The notes under the pieces: generated by a model | Told to the model about the DNA's origin: nothing | The model's database searches: none | What the model saw: the letters and a program-made list of their open reading frames with translations, nothing else | Program-made: the position numbers and the translations under genes | Assembly: GCF_001953975.1 (NCBI RefSeq) | Contig: NZ_MBEJ01000022.1 | Coordinates: 1-64,000, forward strand | Direction of reading: 5' to 3' | Length of the DNA stretch: 64,000 nucleotides | DNA from: Mycobacterium sp. NS-7484 | GTDB lineage: Bacteria > Actinomycetota > Actinomycetes > Mycobacteriales > Mycobacteriaceae | Shown: positions 1-9,026 of the stretch, piece after piece | Numbering within the stretch: the first letter of the stretch is position 1 | Layout of the letters: each line of letters starts with the position of its first letter

Positions 1-82
1 CAGCTCGCCGGCAATCAGCATCGCGACGGCGCCCGCGGCTCCCGCACCCGCCCCTGCTTCACCGGCGCCGGCCAACCCATGA
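1..82 (+). CDS. C-terminal end of a probable DsbA/thioredoxin-like membrane protein (partial)
   Basis: Only the last 26 codons and the stop are inside the window (frame beginning at base 2). They encode an Ala/Pro-rich tail ending APAPASPAPANP. No domain is visible. The TGA overlaps the ATG of the VKOR gene (ATGA), so the two are translationally coupled. In mycobacteria the gene before VKOR is a DsbA-like extracytoplasmic disulfide oxidoreductase (Rv2969c family, from memory), and VKOR would reoxidise it. The identity rests on position only. Confidence 0.5.
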   Translation, partial: SSPAISIATAPAAPAPAPASPAPANP

Positions 83-705
83 GCGACACCGCGTCGTCCG
101 AGATCGACGAATCGGTAACCGAGAACGCGGCGGGACCGGCCGTCGGGCGGGCGGGCGCGGTCTGGATTCTGATTGCCGGCGTGCTGGGCCTGGCCGCTGC
201 GCTGGCGCTGACGATCGAGAAGATCGAGCTGTTGATCGATCCGTCTTATGTGCCGTCCTGCAGCATCAATCCGGTGATCTCCTGCGGCTCGGTGATGACC
301 ACGCCACAGGCTTCGGTATTCGGTTTCCCCAACTCGCTGATCGGCGTGGTGGCCTTCTCCGTCACCCTGGTCACCGGGGTACTGGCCGTTGCGGGAGTTC
401 GGCTACCCCGGTGGTACTGGGTGGGATTGGCTCTGGGCAGCCTGCTCGGCGCCGTCATGGTGCACTGGCTGATCTTCCAGAGCCTTTACCGGATCGGTGC
501 CCTGTGCCCGTACTGCATGGTGGTGTGGTCGGTGACCATTCCGCTGTTCGTGGTGGCGAGTTCCATCGCCCTGCGCCCCCTGTCCACCAACGCGGCGGCC
601 CGGGCGATCTACCAGTGGCGCTGGTCGATCGTGACGCTCTGGTTCACCTCACTTGTCCTGTTGATCCTGGTGCGTTTCTGGGAATATTGGTCAACTCTGC
701 TGTAA
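79..705 (+). CDS. Vitamin K epoxide reductase (VKOR) family membrane protein
   Basis: A 208-residue polytopic membrane protein that reoxidises DsbA-like partners and passes electrons to quinone. The loop Cys pair is C61 and C69 (CSINPVISCG) and the quinone-proximal redox pair is CPYC at 143-146, the four cysteines expected of bacterial VKOR. Hydrophobic segments lie at about 28-46, 86-105, 113-132, 147-163 and 185-200. The start ATG overlaps the stop of the upstream probable DsbA-like gene, which fits a functional pair in periplasmic disulfide formation. It is followed after 34 bases by pyc, as in other mycobacteria. Confidence 0.9.
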   Translation: MSDTASSEIDESVTENAAGPAVGRAGAVWILIAGVLGLAAALALTIEKIELLIDPSYVPSCSINPVISCGSVMTTPQASVFGFPNSLIGVVAFSVTLVTGVLAVAGVRLPRWYWVGLALGSLLGAVMVHWLIFQSLYRIGALCPYCMVVWSVTIPLFVVASSIALRPLSTNAAARAIYQWRWSIVTLWFTSLVLLILVRFWEYWSTLL

Positions 706-739
706 CACTCCAGAAATAACTCGGCGGTTAGGTCTACCC

Positions 740-3700
740 GTGATTTCCAAGTTGTTGGTCGCCAATCGTGGCGAGATCGCGATCCGTGCGTTTCGTGCTG
801 CGTATGAGTTGGGCATTGCGACGGTGGCGGTGTATCCGTATGAGGATCGCAATTCGTTGCACCGGTTGAAGGCTGATGAGTCGTATCAGATCGGTGAGGT
901 CGGTCATCCGGTGCGGGCTTATCTGTCGGTGGACGAGATCATCCGGGTGGCGCAGCATTCGGGGGCCGATGCGATCTATCCGGGGTACGGGTTCTTGTCG
1001 GAGAACCCGGAATTGGCCTCGGCGTGTGCCGAGGCCGGGATCACGTTCGTGGGTCCGGGGTCGCAGGTGTTGGAGCTGACCGGCAACAAGTCGCGGGCGA
1101 TCGAGGCGGCGCGGGCGGCGGGGTTGCCGGTGTTGGCGTCGTCGGCGCCGTCGTCGTCGGTGGATGAATTGGTCGCGGCGGCAGCCGATATGGAGTTCCC
1201 GCTGTTCGTCAAGGCGGTCTCCGGTGGTGGTGGGCGTGGGATGCGCCGGGTCACCGATCCTGACGCGTTGGCCGAGGCGGTGGAGGCGGCCAGCCGTGAG
1301 GCGGAGTCGGCGTTCGGTGATCCGCAGGTGTATCTGGAGCAGGCGGTGATCAATCCGCGCCATATCGAGGTGCAGATCCTGGCTGATACCGCCGGCAATG
1401 TGATGCATTTGTTCGAGCGGGATTGTTCGGTGCAGCGGCGGCATCAGAAGGTGATCGAGCTGGCACCGGCACCGAATCTGGATCCTGCGTTGCGGGAACG
1501 GATTTGCGCCGATGCGGTGGCGTTCGCCCGCCAGATCGGTTATTCCTGTGCGGGCACGATCGAGTTCTTGCTCGACGAGCGTGGCCATCATGTGTTCATC
1601 GAGTGCAATCCGCGGATTCAGGTGGAGCACACGGTGACCGAGGAGATCACCGATGTGGATCTGGTGGGTTCGCAGTTACGGATCGCGGCGGGGGAGTCGC
1701 TGGCCGATCTGGGGTTGAGTCAGGACACGCTGGTGATTCGGGGCGCTGCGATGCAGTGCCGGATCACCACCGAGGATCCGGCCAACGGGTTCCGGCCGGA
1801 TACGGGGCGGATCACGGCGTATCGGTCGCCCGGTGGTGCGGGGGTGCGCCTGGATGGTGGCACCAATGTCGGGGCCGAGGTGTTGGCGCATTTCGATTCG
1901 ATGTTGGTCAAGCTGACGTGTCGGGGGCGGGATTTCTCCACGGCGGTGGCTCGGGCCCGGCGGGCGTTGGCGGAGTTCCGGATTCGTGGGGTGTCGACGA
2001 ATATCCCGTTCTTGCAGGCGGTGATCGAGGATCCGGATTTCCGGGCCGGGCGGGTCAATACCTCGTTCATCGATGACCGTCCGCAGTTGTTGACCGCGCA
2101 CACCCCGGCCGATCGCGGCACCAAGATCTTGAATTACCTGGCCGATGTCACGGTGAACAAACCCAACGGGGAGCGTCCGTCGGCGGTGTATCCGCAGGAC
2201 AAGCTGCCGGAGTTGGACTTGTCGGCGGTGCCGGCGCCGGGTTCCAAGCAGCGGTTGCTGCAGCTGGGCCCGGAGGGTTTCGCGGCGTGGATGCGTGATT
2301 CCAAGGCGGTCGGGGTCACCGACACCACGTTCCGTGATGCACATCAGTCATTGTTGGCCACCCGGTTGCGCTCCACCGGGTTGTTGAAGGTGGCGCCGTA
2401 TGTGGCGCGGATGATGCCGCAGTTGCTGTCCATCGAGTGTTGGGGTGGGGCGACTTACGATGTGGCGCTGCGGTTTTTGAAGGAAGATCCGTGGGAGCGG
2501 TTGGCCGCTTTGCGTGAGGCGGTTCCCAATATCTGTCTGCAGATGTTGTTGCGGGGCCGCAACACCGTGGGCTACACCCCGTATCCGGAGTTGGTGACGT
2601 CGGCGTTCGTCGATGAGGCCACCCGGACCGGGATCGATATTTTCCGGATCTTCGATGCGCTCAACAACATCGAGTCGATGCGTCCGGCCATCGATGCGGT
2701 GCGGCAGACCGGGACGGCGATCGCCGAGGTGGCGATGTCCTACACCGGGGATTTGTCTGACCCGGCCGAGAATCTGTACACGCTGGACTACTACCTGCGC
2801 CTGGCCGAGCAGATCGTCGATGCGGGTGCGCATGTGTTGGCGATCAAGGACATGGCCGGGTTGCTGCGGCCGGCCTCGGCGCACACGTTGGTCAGTGCGT
2901 TGCGTGCCCGGTTCGATCTGCCGGTGCATGTGCATACCCATGACACCCCCGGCGGGCAGTTGGCGACGTATCTGGCGGCCTGGCAGGCCGGCGCGTCGGC
3001 GGTGGACGGGGCGGCCGCGCCGCTGGCGGGCACGACCAGTCAGCCCGCACTGTCCTCGATCGTGGCCGCGGCGGCGCACACCGACTATGACACCGGGCTG
3101 GATCTGGGTGCGGTGTGTGAGCTGGAGCCGTATTGGGAGGCGCTGCGAAAGGTCTACGCGCCCTTTGAGAGTGGTTTGCCGGCACCGACGGGGCGGGTGT
3201 ACACCCACGAGATCCCCGGTGGGCAGCTGTCGAATCTGCGCCAGCAGGCGATTGCGTTGGGATTCGGAGATCGGTTCGAGGAGATCGAGGCCAATTACGC
3301 GGCGGCTGATCGGGTGTTGGGTCGGTTGGTGAAGGTGACCCCTTCCTCGAAGGTGGTCGGGGATCTGGCGTTGGCGCTGTTGGGTGCGGGGGTCAGTGCC
3401 CAGGATTTCGCTGCCGACCCGGCCCGTTATGACATTCCCGACAGCGTGATCGGTTTCCTGCGCGGCGAGCTGGGCGATCCGCCAGGTGGGTGGCCAGAGC
3501 CGTTGCGCACCAAGGCTCTTGACGGCCGCGGCCCGGCCAAACCGATCCAGGACCTCTCGGTCGAGGATGAGGCGTTGTTGGCCGCGCCCGGCCCCAAGCG
3601 GCAGGCGGCGCTGAACCGGTTGCTGTTCCCCGGTCCGACCAAGGAGTTCGAGGCCCACCGTGAGGAGTACGGCGACACCTCGGGGCTCAGTGCCAACCAG

Positions 3701-4159
3701 TTCTTTTACGGGCTGCGCTACGGCGAGGAGCATCGTGTCGAGCTTGAGCGTGGGGTGCAGTTGCTGATCGGGTTGGAGGCCATCTCCGATGCCGACGAGC
3801 GCGGCATGCGCACCGTGATGTGCATCCTCAACGGGCAGCTGCGTCCGATCACGGTGCGTGACCGCAGCATCGCCAGTGAGGTCCCGGCCGCCGAGAAGGC
3901 CGACCGCAACAATCCCGATCATGTGGCCGCCCCGTTCGCCGGTGTGGTCACCGTCGGAGTTGCCGCCGGCGACACCGTCGAAGCCGGTGCCACGATCGCC
4001 ACCATCGAGGCGATGAAGATGGAAGCCGCGATCACCGCCCCCAAGGCCGGTACCGTCGAACGTGTCGCGGTCAGTGCCACCGCACAGGTCGAGGGCGGCG
4101 ACCTGCTGGTCGTGGTGGGTTCGGCGGGCAGGAGCGAAGCGACCGGGGGATCGATCTGA
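740..4159 (+). CDS. pyc: Pyruvate carboxylase
   Basis: A single-chain biotin enzyme of 1139 residues making oxaloacetate from pyruvate, bicarbonate and ATP. Biotin carboxylase domain: [20 protein letters not shown] at the N-terminus, glycine-rich ATP-grasp loop [13 protein letters not shown] near 158-170, and [16 protein letters not shown] near 285-300. Carboxyltransferase domain: TFRDAHQSL at about 531-539. Biotin carrier: EAMKMEA with biotinyl Lys1093. Length is normal for the family (about 1130). The GTG start has no strong ribosome-binding site. The stop overlaps a probable CTG start of rsmD. Codon use is odd: from the start to about base 3400 GAT, TAT and TTG are favoured, unlike the GAC-rich neighbours, and the last quarter returns to the local pattern. 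Confidence 0.97.
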   Translation: MISKLLVANRGEIAIRAFRAAYELGIATVAVYPYEDRNSLHRLKADESYQIGEVGHPVRAYLSVDEIIRVAQHSGADAIYPGYGFLSENPELASACAEAGITFVGPGSQVLELTGNKSRAIEAARAAGLPVLASSAPSSSVDELVAAAADMEFPLFVKAVSGGGGRGMRRVTDPDALAEAVEAASREAESAFGDPQVYLEQAVINPRHIEVQILADTAGNVMHLFERDCSVQRRHQKVIELAPAPNLDPALRERICADAVAFARQIGYSCAGTIEFLLDERGHHVFIECNPRIQVEHTVTEEITDVDLVGSQLRIAAGESLADLGLSQDTLVIRGAAMQCRITTEDPANGFRPDTGRITAYRSPGGAGVRLDGGTNVGAEVLAHFDSMLVKLTCRGRDFSTAVARARRALAEFRIRGVSTNIPFLQAVIEDPDFRAGRVNTSFIDDRPQLLTAHTPADRGTKILNYLADVTVNKPNGERPSAVYPQDKLPELDLSAVPAPGSKQRLLQLGPEGFAAWMRDSKAVGVTDTTFRDAHQSLLATRLRSTGLLKVAPYVARMMPQLLSIECWGGATYDVALRFLKEDPWERLAALREAVPNICLQMLLRGRNTVGYTPYPELVTSAFVDEATRTGIDIFRIFDALNNIESMRPAIDAVRQTGTAIAEVAMSYTGDLSDPAENLYTLDYYLRLAEQIVDAGAHVLAIKDMAGLLRPASAHTLVSALRARFDLPVHVHTHDTPGGQLATYLAAWQAGASAVDGAAAPLAGTTSQPALSSIVAAAAHTDYDTGLDLGAVCELEPYWEALRKVYAPFESGLPAPTGRVYTHEIPGGQLSNLRQQAIALGFGDRFEEIEANYAAADRVLGRLVKVTPSSKVVGDLALALLGAGVSAQDFAADPARYDIPDSVIGFLRGELGDPPGGWPEPLRTKALDGRGPAKPIQDLSVEDEALLAAPGPKRQAALNRLLFPGPTKEFEAHREEYGDTSGLSANQFFYGLRYGEEHRVELERGVQLLIGLEAISDADERGMRTVMCILNGQLRPITVRDRSIASEVPAAEKADRNNPDHVAAPFAGVVTVGVAAGDTVEAGATIATIEAMKMEAAITAPKAGTVERVAVSATAQVEGGDLLVVVGSAGRSEATGGSI

Positions 4160-4710
4160 CCCGCATCATCGCGGGGGCACACGGTGGGCGCCGCATTGCG
4201 GTGCCCCGCAAGGGAACCCGGCCGACGTCCGATCGCGTCCGCGAGGCGGTGTTCAACTCGCTCACCGCGAGGCTGGATTTCGCCGGGTTGTCAGTACTTG
4301 ATCTGTACGCCGGGTCGGGAGCGCTCGGTCTGGAAGCGCTCTCGCGTGGTGCGGCTTCGGCACTTTTCGTCGAGGCCGATCAACGTGCCGCCACCGTCAT
4401 CGCCGAAAACATTGCCGCCCTTGGCTTCCGCGCGGCCACGGTGCGCCGGGGCAGTGTCGAGACCGTGCTCGCCGCCGGTGGTGCGCGGCCGATGGATCTG
4501 GTGTTCGCCGACCCGCCCTATGACCTCGACGACGCTGCGGTCGACGCGATGCTCACCGCGTTGGCCGACGGCGGCTGGGTGGCTGCCGGCAGCTTTGTGC
4601 TGGTGGAACGGCGCTCGTCGAGTCGGCCGGTGAACTGGCCGCCGGGTTGGGACGCGCTGAGTAGCCGACGCTACGGTGACACCCGCGTCGAACTCGCGGA
4701 GGTAGGCTAG
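4156..4710 (+). CDS. rsmD: 16S rRNA (guanine-966-N2)-methyltransferase RsmD, probable CTG start
   Basis: Methylates G966 of 16S rRNA in the small subunit. Visible motifs: conserved N-terminus [16 protein letters not shown], then [18 protein letters not shown]-binding [18 protein letters not shown], and catalytic FADPPYD. The conserved N-terminus begins at CTG 4156, which overlaps the pyc stop as CTGA. In frame there is no ATG, GTG or TTG between the upstream stop and GTG 4201, and starting at 4201 would remove the first 15 conserved residues. I therefore place the start at the CTG. Relatives usually have ATG at this position. From CTG the product is 184 residues; the conventional alternative is 4201-4710 (169 residues). 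Confidence 0.88.
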   Translation: MTRIIAGAHGGRRIAVPRKGTRPTSDRVREAVFNSLTARLDFAGLSVLDLYAGSGALGLEALSRGAASALFVEADQRAATVIAENIAALGFRAATVRRGSVETVLAAGGARPMDLVFADPPYDLDDAAVDAMLTALADGGWVAAGSFVLVERRSSSRPVNWPPGWDALSSRRYGDTRVELAEVG

Positions 4711-4732
4711 CGCCGGGGAATGCGGCGGCCTG

Positions 4733-4738
4733 TACCGT
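4733..4738 (+). promoter_or_regulatory. -10 element (TACCGT) for coaD
   Basis: TANNNT-type hexamer followed by 8 bases and the ATG of coaD, with no Shine-Dalgarno between. This is the arrangement of a near-leaderless mycobacterial transcript. Inferred from sequence only. Confidence 0.4.
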
Positions 4739-4746
4739 CGTGACTC

Positions 4747-5223
4747 ATGAGTGGCGCGGTATGCCCCGGCTCCTTCGATCCGGTGACCCTCGGTCATGTC
4801 GATGTTTTCGAGCGCGCAGCGGCGCAGTTCGACGAGGTTGTGGTGGCGGTTCTGGTGAACCCCAACAAGAAGGGCATGTTCGACGTCGACGAGCGGATGG
4901 CGATGATCGCCGAATCGACCGCGCATCTGCCGAATCTTAGGGTCGAGTCCGGTCAGGGTCTGGTGGTCGACTTCGTCAAGGCGCACGGTCTGACCGCGAT
5001 CGTCAAGGGTCTGCGCACCGGCACCGACTTCGAATACGAGTTGCAGATGGCGCAGATGAACAAGCACGTTGCCGGTGTCGACACCTTCTTCGTGGCTACC
5101 ACGCCGCAGTATTCGTTCGTGTCGTCGTCGTTGGCCAAGGAGGTCGCCTCGCTCGGCGGTGACGTGTCGGCGTTGTTACCCGAGCCCGTCAATCGCAGGC
5201 TCCGGGAAAAGCTCGGCGGTTAG
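4747..5223 (+). CDS. coaD: Phosphopantetheine adenylyltransferase
   Basis: Fourth step of coenzyme A synthesis: 4'-phosphopantetheine plus ATP gives dephospho-CoA. The product is 158 residues, the family norm. Nucleotidyltransferase motif [17 protein letters not shown] at 8-24 contains the HxGH-type [22 protein letters not shown] and the C-terminal [13 protein letters not shown] (the ISSTxVR-equivalent loop) are also present. It lies 36 bases after rsmD, a common bacterial pairing. In M. tuberculosis the PDIM/PGL locus begins close downstream; here only a hemerythrin gene separates it from sepIVA. Confidence 0.96.
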   Translation: MSGAVCPGSFDPVTLGHVDVFERAAAQFDEVVVAVLVNPNKKGMFDVDERMAMIAESTAHLPNLRVESGQGLVVDFVKAHGLTAIVKGLRTGTDFEYELQMAQMNKHVAGVDTFFVATTPQYSFVSSSLAKEVASLGGDVSALLPEPVNRRLREKLGG

Positions 5224-5308
5224 CCTTCCCACCACGGCGGGTATCTGATGTCCGAGGCGCTCAGCCCATGCGCCGTGACATCGAAATCCGATCATGCGGA
5301 GGTCCGCC

Positions 5309-5875
5309 GTGCCGAACACATTCGTTCAATCCACCGATGACGTCGTGAAGTTCCTCAAAGACCAGCACAACCTGATCAAGGACCTGTTCGAGGAAGTCTT
5401 TTCCGCCTCCACCACCGAGGCCCGGGAGAAGGCGTTCGTCGAACTACGCCAGTTGCTGGCGGTGCACGAGACAGCCGAGGAGATGGTCGTGCATCCGCGG
5501 GTGCGCCGCGAGCTCGCCGCCGGCGACGAGATCGTCGACAGCCTCCTGCAGGAGGAACACACGGCCAAGGAGCAGCTCGCCGCGCTGGAGAGCATGGACA
5601 TCGGGTCCGACGGATTCCTCACCGAGCTCGCGAACTTCCGGGACGCCGTGATCGACCATGCCGAGCACGAGGAGCACGACGAATTCGACAAGCTGCATCG
5701 CAAACTCGACGCCGACGATCTCGAACGGATGGTCAAAGCCGTCAAGGCCGCCGAGTCGATCGCGCCCACCCGACCGCATCCAGGCGTCGAATCGGCCGGG
5801 CTGAATTTCGCTGTCGGGCCGTTCGCGTCGATGCTCGACCGGGCTCGGGATCTGATCGGTTCGGCCTTGAGGTAA
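5309..5875 (+). CDS. Hemerythrin-like (HHE domain) protein
   Basis: A soluble four-helix-bundle protein of 188 residues (from GTG 5309) with the spaced His/Glu residues of hemerythrin di-iron proteins: DQHNLIKDLF, VHETAEEMVVHP, EEHTAKEQL and DHAEHEEHDEFDKLH. Such proteins bind O2, NO or peroxide or store iron in mycobacteria; the exact role here is unknown. The GTG is preceded by GGAGG at 5298-5302 with a 6-base spacer, so I prefer it over the in-frame ATG at 5294, which lacks a site. It sits alone between coaD and sepIVA. I recall the same arrangement in M. smegmatis. Confidence 0.82.
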   Translation: MPNTFVQSTDDVVKFLKDQHNLIKDLFEEVFSASTTEAREKAFVELRQLLAVHETAEEMVVHPRVRRELAAGDEIVDSLLQEEHTAKEQLAALESMDIGSDGFLTELANFRDAVIDHAEHEEHDEFDKLHRKLDADDLERMVKAVKAAESIAPTRPHPGVESAGLNFAVGPFASMLDRARDLIGSALR

Positions 5876-6013
5876 GCGGCCGCCGCGCCGTGGTCCGGAG
5901 TGATCGCGCTCACGCAGGCCAACCGTCGGGGCGACACACCGATTGTGCTCCCAAGTCACAGGCGTAACACCAGGCACACTGGTCACTAACAACGAGGCCT
6001 GGAGGGTTTTGCC

Positions 6014-6751
6014 GTGTACCGAGTTTTTGAAGCGCTCGACGAGCTCGGCGCGATTGTCGAAGAAGCGCGTGGTGTGCCGATGACCGCCGGTTGCGTGGTG
6101 CCGCGCGGTGATGTGCTCGAGCTGATCGACGACATCAAGGACGCGATCCCCGGCGAGCTCGACGATGCCCAGGACGTGCTCGATGCCCGCGATTCGCTGT
6201 TGCGGGAAGCCAAGGAGCACTCCGAATCGGTGATGTCCAAGGTCAATGCCGACGCTGACGGCATGATCAACCACGCCCGCAGCGAGGCCGACCGGCTGCT
6301 GGCCGATGCCAAGGCGCAGGCCGACCGGATGGTTGCCGAAGCACGTGCGCACAGCGAGCGCATGGTCGGTGAAGCGCGTGAAGAGGCCGCGCGTCTCGCC
6401 GCCGTGGCGAAGCGCGAGTACGAGGCCAGCACCGGCCGGGCGAAGGCCGAAGCCGACCGGCTGATCGAGAACGGCAACCTGTCCTACGAGAAGGCGGTCC
6501 AGGAGGGCATCAAGGAGCAACAGCGTCTGGTGTCGCAGACCGAGATCGTGTCCACCGCGACGGCCGAGGCTACCCGCCTGATCGACTCCGCACACGCCGA
6601 GGCCGACCGCTTGCGCGGGGAGTGCGACATCTACGTCGACAGCAAACTGGCCGAGTTCGAGGACTTCCTCAACGGCACGCTGCGCTCGGTCGGTCGTGGC
6701 CGTCACCAGCTACGCACCACCGCCGGTACGCACGACTACGCCACCCGCTGA
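6014..6751 (+). CDS. sepIVA: SepIVA, DivIVA-domain septum/elongation regulator
   Basis: A 245-residue, almost entirely coiled-coil protein: an N-terminal MYRVFEALDELGAIVEEARGV segment and then long Ala/Glu/Arg heptads (about 60-220) typical of DivIVA-family polar and septal scaffolds. The mycobacterial orthologue (Rv2927c) is essential for septation and controls intracellular membrane domain organisation. The GTG start is preceded by GGAGGG at 6001-6006. The C-terminus is basic and flexible. It is followed by DUF177-rnc as in all mycobacteria I can recall. Confidence 0.88.
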   Translation: MYRVFEALDELGAIVEEARGVPMTAGCVVPRGDVLELIDDIKDAIPGELDDAQDVLDARDSLLREAKEHSESVMSKVNADADGMINHARSEADRLLADAKAQADRMVAEARAHSERMVGEAREEAARLAAVAKREYEASTGRAKAEADRLIENGNLSYEKAVQEGIKEQQRLVSQTEIVSTATAEATRLIDSAHAEADRLRGECDIYVDSKLAEFEDFLNGTLRSVGRGRHQLRTTAGTHDYATR

Positions 6752-6806
6752 CCGCTTTCCCGGTTTGTCGACGCGCACTGCGTCATGGTGCGTACTGACG
6801 CCGCCG

Positions 6807-6812
6807 TAGGAT
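6807..6812 (+). promoter_or_regulatory. -10 element (TAGGAT) for leaderless DUF177 gene
   Basis: TANNNT hexamer exactly 6 bases upstream of the ATG at 6819, no Shine-Dalgarno. The transcript would begin at the A of the start codon. Confidence 0.5.
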
Positions 6813-6818
6813 TGATTC

Positions 6819-7436
6819 ATGGCGACGGGTGCGAAATCGGGTGGACAGGGGGCAACTGGACGGCACGGTGACCCCCGATCGCCTTTGGTGATCGACGTCG
6901 CGCGACTGGGCCGGCGGCCGGGTTCGTTCCTGACCCACCGCGACACGGTGCCCAGCCCCGTACGGATCGGGGTCGAACTGGTGGCCATTCCCGAGGGTGC
7001 TCCGCTGGATCTGGACCTGCAGTTGCAGTCGGTGTCCGAGGGCGTCCTGGTCACCGGCACGGTGTCGGCGCCCACCGTCGGAGAATGCGCGCGGTGCCTT
7101 ACCGAACTCACCGGTGACGTCGAAATCGATCTCACCGAGCTGTACGCCTACCCGGACAGCGCCACCGACGAGACCACCGAGTCCGACGAGGTGAGCCGGG
7201 TCGGGTCGGCCGGTCAGGCCGACACGGTCGACCTGGAGCAACCGATCATCGATGCGGTCGGGCTGGCGTTGCCGTTTTCCCCGCTGTGCCGTGCGGACTG
7301 CCCCGGACTGTGCCCGGACTGCGGGGTCGCATTGGCCACCGCCGAGCCGGGCCACCACCACGACAAGATCGACCCCCGCTGGGCGAAGCTGGCCGCGATG
7401 CTGCCCGACGACGAGCGCCCCGGGGACCAGAAGTGA
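6819..7436 (+). CDS. DUF177 / YceD family protein (23S rRNA accumulation protein family)
   Basis: A 205-residue YceD-family protein linked in other bacteria to 23S rRNA maturation or accumulation. It carries two cysteine pairs: ECARCLTEL near 89-92, and [13 protein letters not shown] near 160-172, which resembles a metal-binding knuckle. The C-terminus [17 protein letters not shown] is the usual DUF177 ending. It overlaps rnc by GTGA, giving a tight pairing of an rRNA-related protein with RNase III. A rpmF gene, often adjacent in other phyla, is not here. A leaderless promoter precedes it. Confidence 0.85.
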   Translation: MATGAKSGGQGATGRHGDPRSPLVIDVARLGRRPGSFLTHRDTVPSPVRIGVELVAIPEGAPLDLDLQLQSVSEGVLVTGTVSAPTVGECARCLTELTGDVEIDLTELYAYPDSATDETTESDEVSRVGSAGQADTVDLEQPIIDAVGLALPFSPLCRADCPGLCPDCGVALATAEPGHHHDKIDPRWAKLAAMLPDDERPGDQK

Positions 7437-8137
7437 GCGATTCGCACGCGGCACTGCTGGAGTCTCTTGGCGTCGAACTTCCCTCCGAACTACTCACCAT
7501 CGCGCTGACCCACCGCAGCTTTTCGTACGAAAACGGTGGCTTACCGACCAACGAGCGGTTGGAGTTCCTCGGCGACGCGGTCTTGGGATTGACGATCACC
7601 GAGGAGCTCTACCACCGCCACCCCGAACGTTCCGAAGGCGATCTGGCCAAACTGCGGGCCAGCATCGTCAACACCCAGGCGCTGGCCGACGTCGGCCGTG
7701 GTCTGACCGAGAGCGGCCTGGGCAGCCACCTGTTGCTGGGTAAGGGAGAAGAGAACTCCGGGGGCGCCGACAAGTCCAGCATTCTCGCCGACGGCGTCGA
7801 ATCCCTGCTCGGGGCAATCTATTTGGAGCACGGACTGACCACCGCTCGGGAGGTGATCCTGCGGCTGTTCGGTCAGTTGCTCGACACCGCCCCGACGCTG
7901 GGCGCGGGCCTGGACTGGAAGAGCAGCCTGCAGGAGCTGACCGCTTCACGAGGCCTCGGTGCGCCCAGTTATGTGGTGACCTCCACCGGACCTGACCATG
8001 ACAAGGAATTCTCAGCGGTCGTGGTGGTGGCCGACGTCGAATACGGCAGGGGTGTGGGGCGCAACAAGAAAGAGGCCGAACTCAAGGCGGCCGCCGCGGC
8101 CTGGAACGCGCTGGACAAAGCCCTCGACAATGCGTGA
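7433..8137 (+). CDS. rnc: Ribonuclease III
   Basis: Double-strand-specific endoribonuclease for rRNA and mRNA processing, 234 residues. Catalytic signature [14 protein letters not shown] near 37-50, second acidic patch [22 protein letters not shown] near 112-133, and C-terminal double-stranded RNA-binding domain from about 160 ([20 protein letters not shown], then [19 protein letters not shown]). I take the GTG at 7433, which overlaps the DUF177 stop (GTGA). An open frame extends further upstream, but that part lies inside the DUF177 gene and does not match the family. Confidence 0.96.
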   Translation: MSDSHAALLESLGVELPSELLTIALTHRSFSYENGGLPTNERLEFLGDAVLGLTITEELYHRHPERSEGDLAKLRASIVNTQALADVGRGLTESGLGSHLLLGKGEENSGGADKSSILADGVESLLGAIYLEHGLTTAREVILRLFGQLLDTAPTLGAGLDWKSSLQELTASRGLGAPSYVVTSTGPDHDKEFSAVVVVADVEYGRGVGRNKKEAELKAAAAAWNALDKALDNA

Positions 8138-8143
8138 CGACCG

Positions 8144-9010
8144 ATGCCAGAACTACCCGAGGTAGAGGTCGTCCGCCGCGGTTTGGCCGAACATGTTGCG
8201 GGCAAATCCATTTCGGCGGTGCGCGTGCATCATCCCCGTGCCGTGCGCCGTCACGAGGCCGGCCCGGCCGACCTCACCGCCCGACTGTTGGGGGCGCGCA
8301 TCACCGGAACCGGGCGCCGCGGCAAGTACCTGTGGTTGAACCTGGCCGAGGAGGACAGCGAGGACGCCACCGAGGCGTTGGTGGTGCACCTGGGGATGAG
8401 CGGGCAGATGCTGCTGGGCCCGATTCGTGACGACCGGCATCTGCGGATCGCCGCGCTGCTCGACGACGGCACCGCGCTGAGCTTCGTCGATCAGCGGACG
8501 TTCGGCGGTTGGCAGCTGGCCGATCTGGTGACGGTGGACGGCACCACCCTGCCGCAGCCGGTCGCGCATGTGGCACGTGACCCGCTGGACCCACTGTTCG
8601 ATCGCGACAAGGTGGTAACGGTGTTGCGGCGCAAGCATTCCGAGATCAAGCGTCAGCTGCTCGATCAGACCGTGGTCTCCGGAATCGGGAACATCTACGC
8701 CGACGAGGCGCTGTGGCGCACCAAGGTCAACGGTGCCAGAACGGCTGCCTTGCTGCCGCGCCGCAGGCTGGCCGAGATACTCGACGCTGCCGCGGCGGTG
8801 ATGACCGATGCGCTCAGCCAGGGCGGTACGTCATTCGACTCTCTGTATGTCAACGTCAACGGCGAATCGGGGTACTTCGAGCGGTCCCTGGACGCCTATG
8901 GCCGCGAAGGCGAGCCGTGCCGCCGGTGCGGCGCGGTGATGCGCCGTGACAAGTTCATGAACCGGTCATCGTTCTACTGCCCGAAATGTCAGCCCCGGCC
9001 CCGGGGCTGA
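8144..9010 (+). CDS. mutM: Formamidopyrimidine-DNA glycosylase (Fpg/MutM)
   Basis: Base-excision repair enzyme removing 8-oxoguanine and formamidopyrimidines with AP-lyase activity. 288 residues. The N-terminal PELPEVE supplies catalytic Pro2 and Glu3. Central H2TH region: [19 protein letters not shown] near 174-192. C-terminal zinc finger CRRCG...YCPKC near 258-280. The start is 6 bases after rnc, in the same operon. Normal full length. Confidence 0.96.
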   Translation: MPELPEVEVVRRGLAEHVAGKSISAVRVHHPRAVRRHEAGPADLTARLLGARITGTGRRGKYLWLNLAEEDSEDATEALVVHLGMSGQMLLGPIRDDRHLRIAALLDDGTALSFVDQRTFGGWQLADLVTVDGTTLPQPVAHVARDPLDPLFDRDKVVTVLRRKHSEIKRQLLDQTVVSGIGNIYADEALWRTKVNGARTAALLPRRRLAEILDAAAAVMTDALSQGGTSFDSLYVNVNGESGYFERSLDAYGREGEPCRRCGAVMRRDKFMNRSSFYCPKCQPRPRG

Positions 9011-9026
9011 CACCCTCCCGGTTTGA

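Noticed and set aside
2348..3922. 524-codon open frame antisense to pyc
   Set aside because: Arg/Gln/His-rich, no domains, and lies opposite a fully recognisable enzyme; long antisense frames are normal at this GC content.
5294..5308. ATG 5294 as start of the hemerythrin gene
   Set aside because: GGAGG at 5298-5302 would lie inside the coding sequence and is correctly spaced for GTG 5309.
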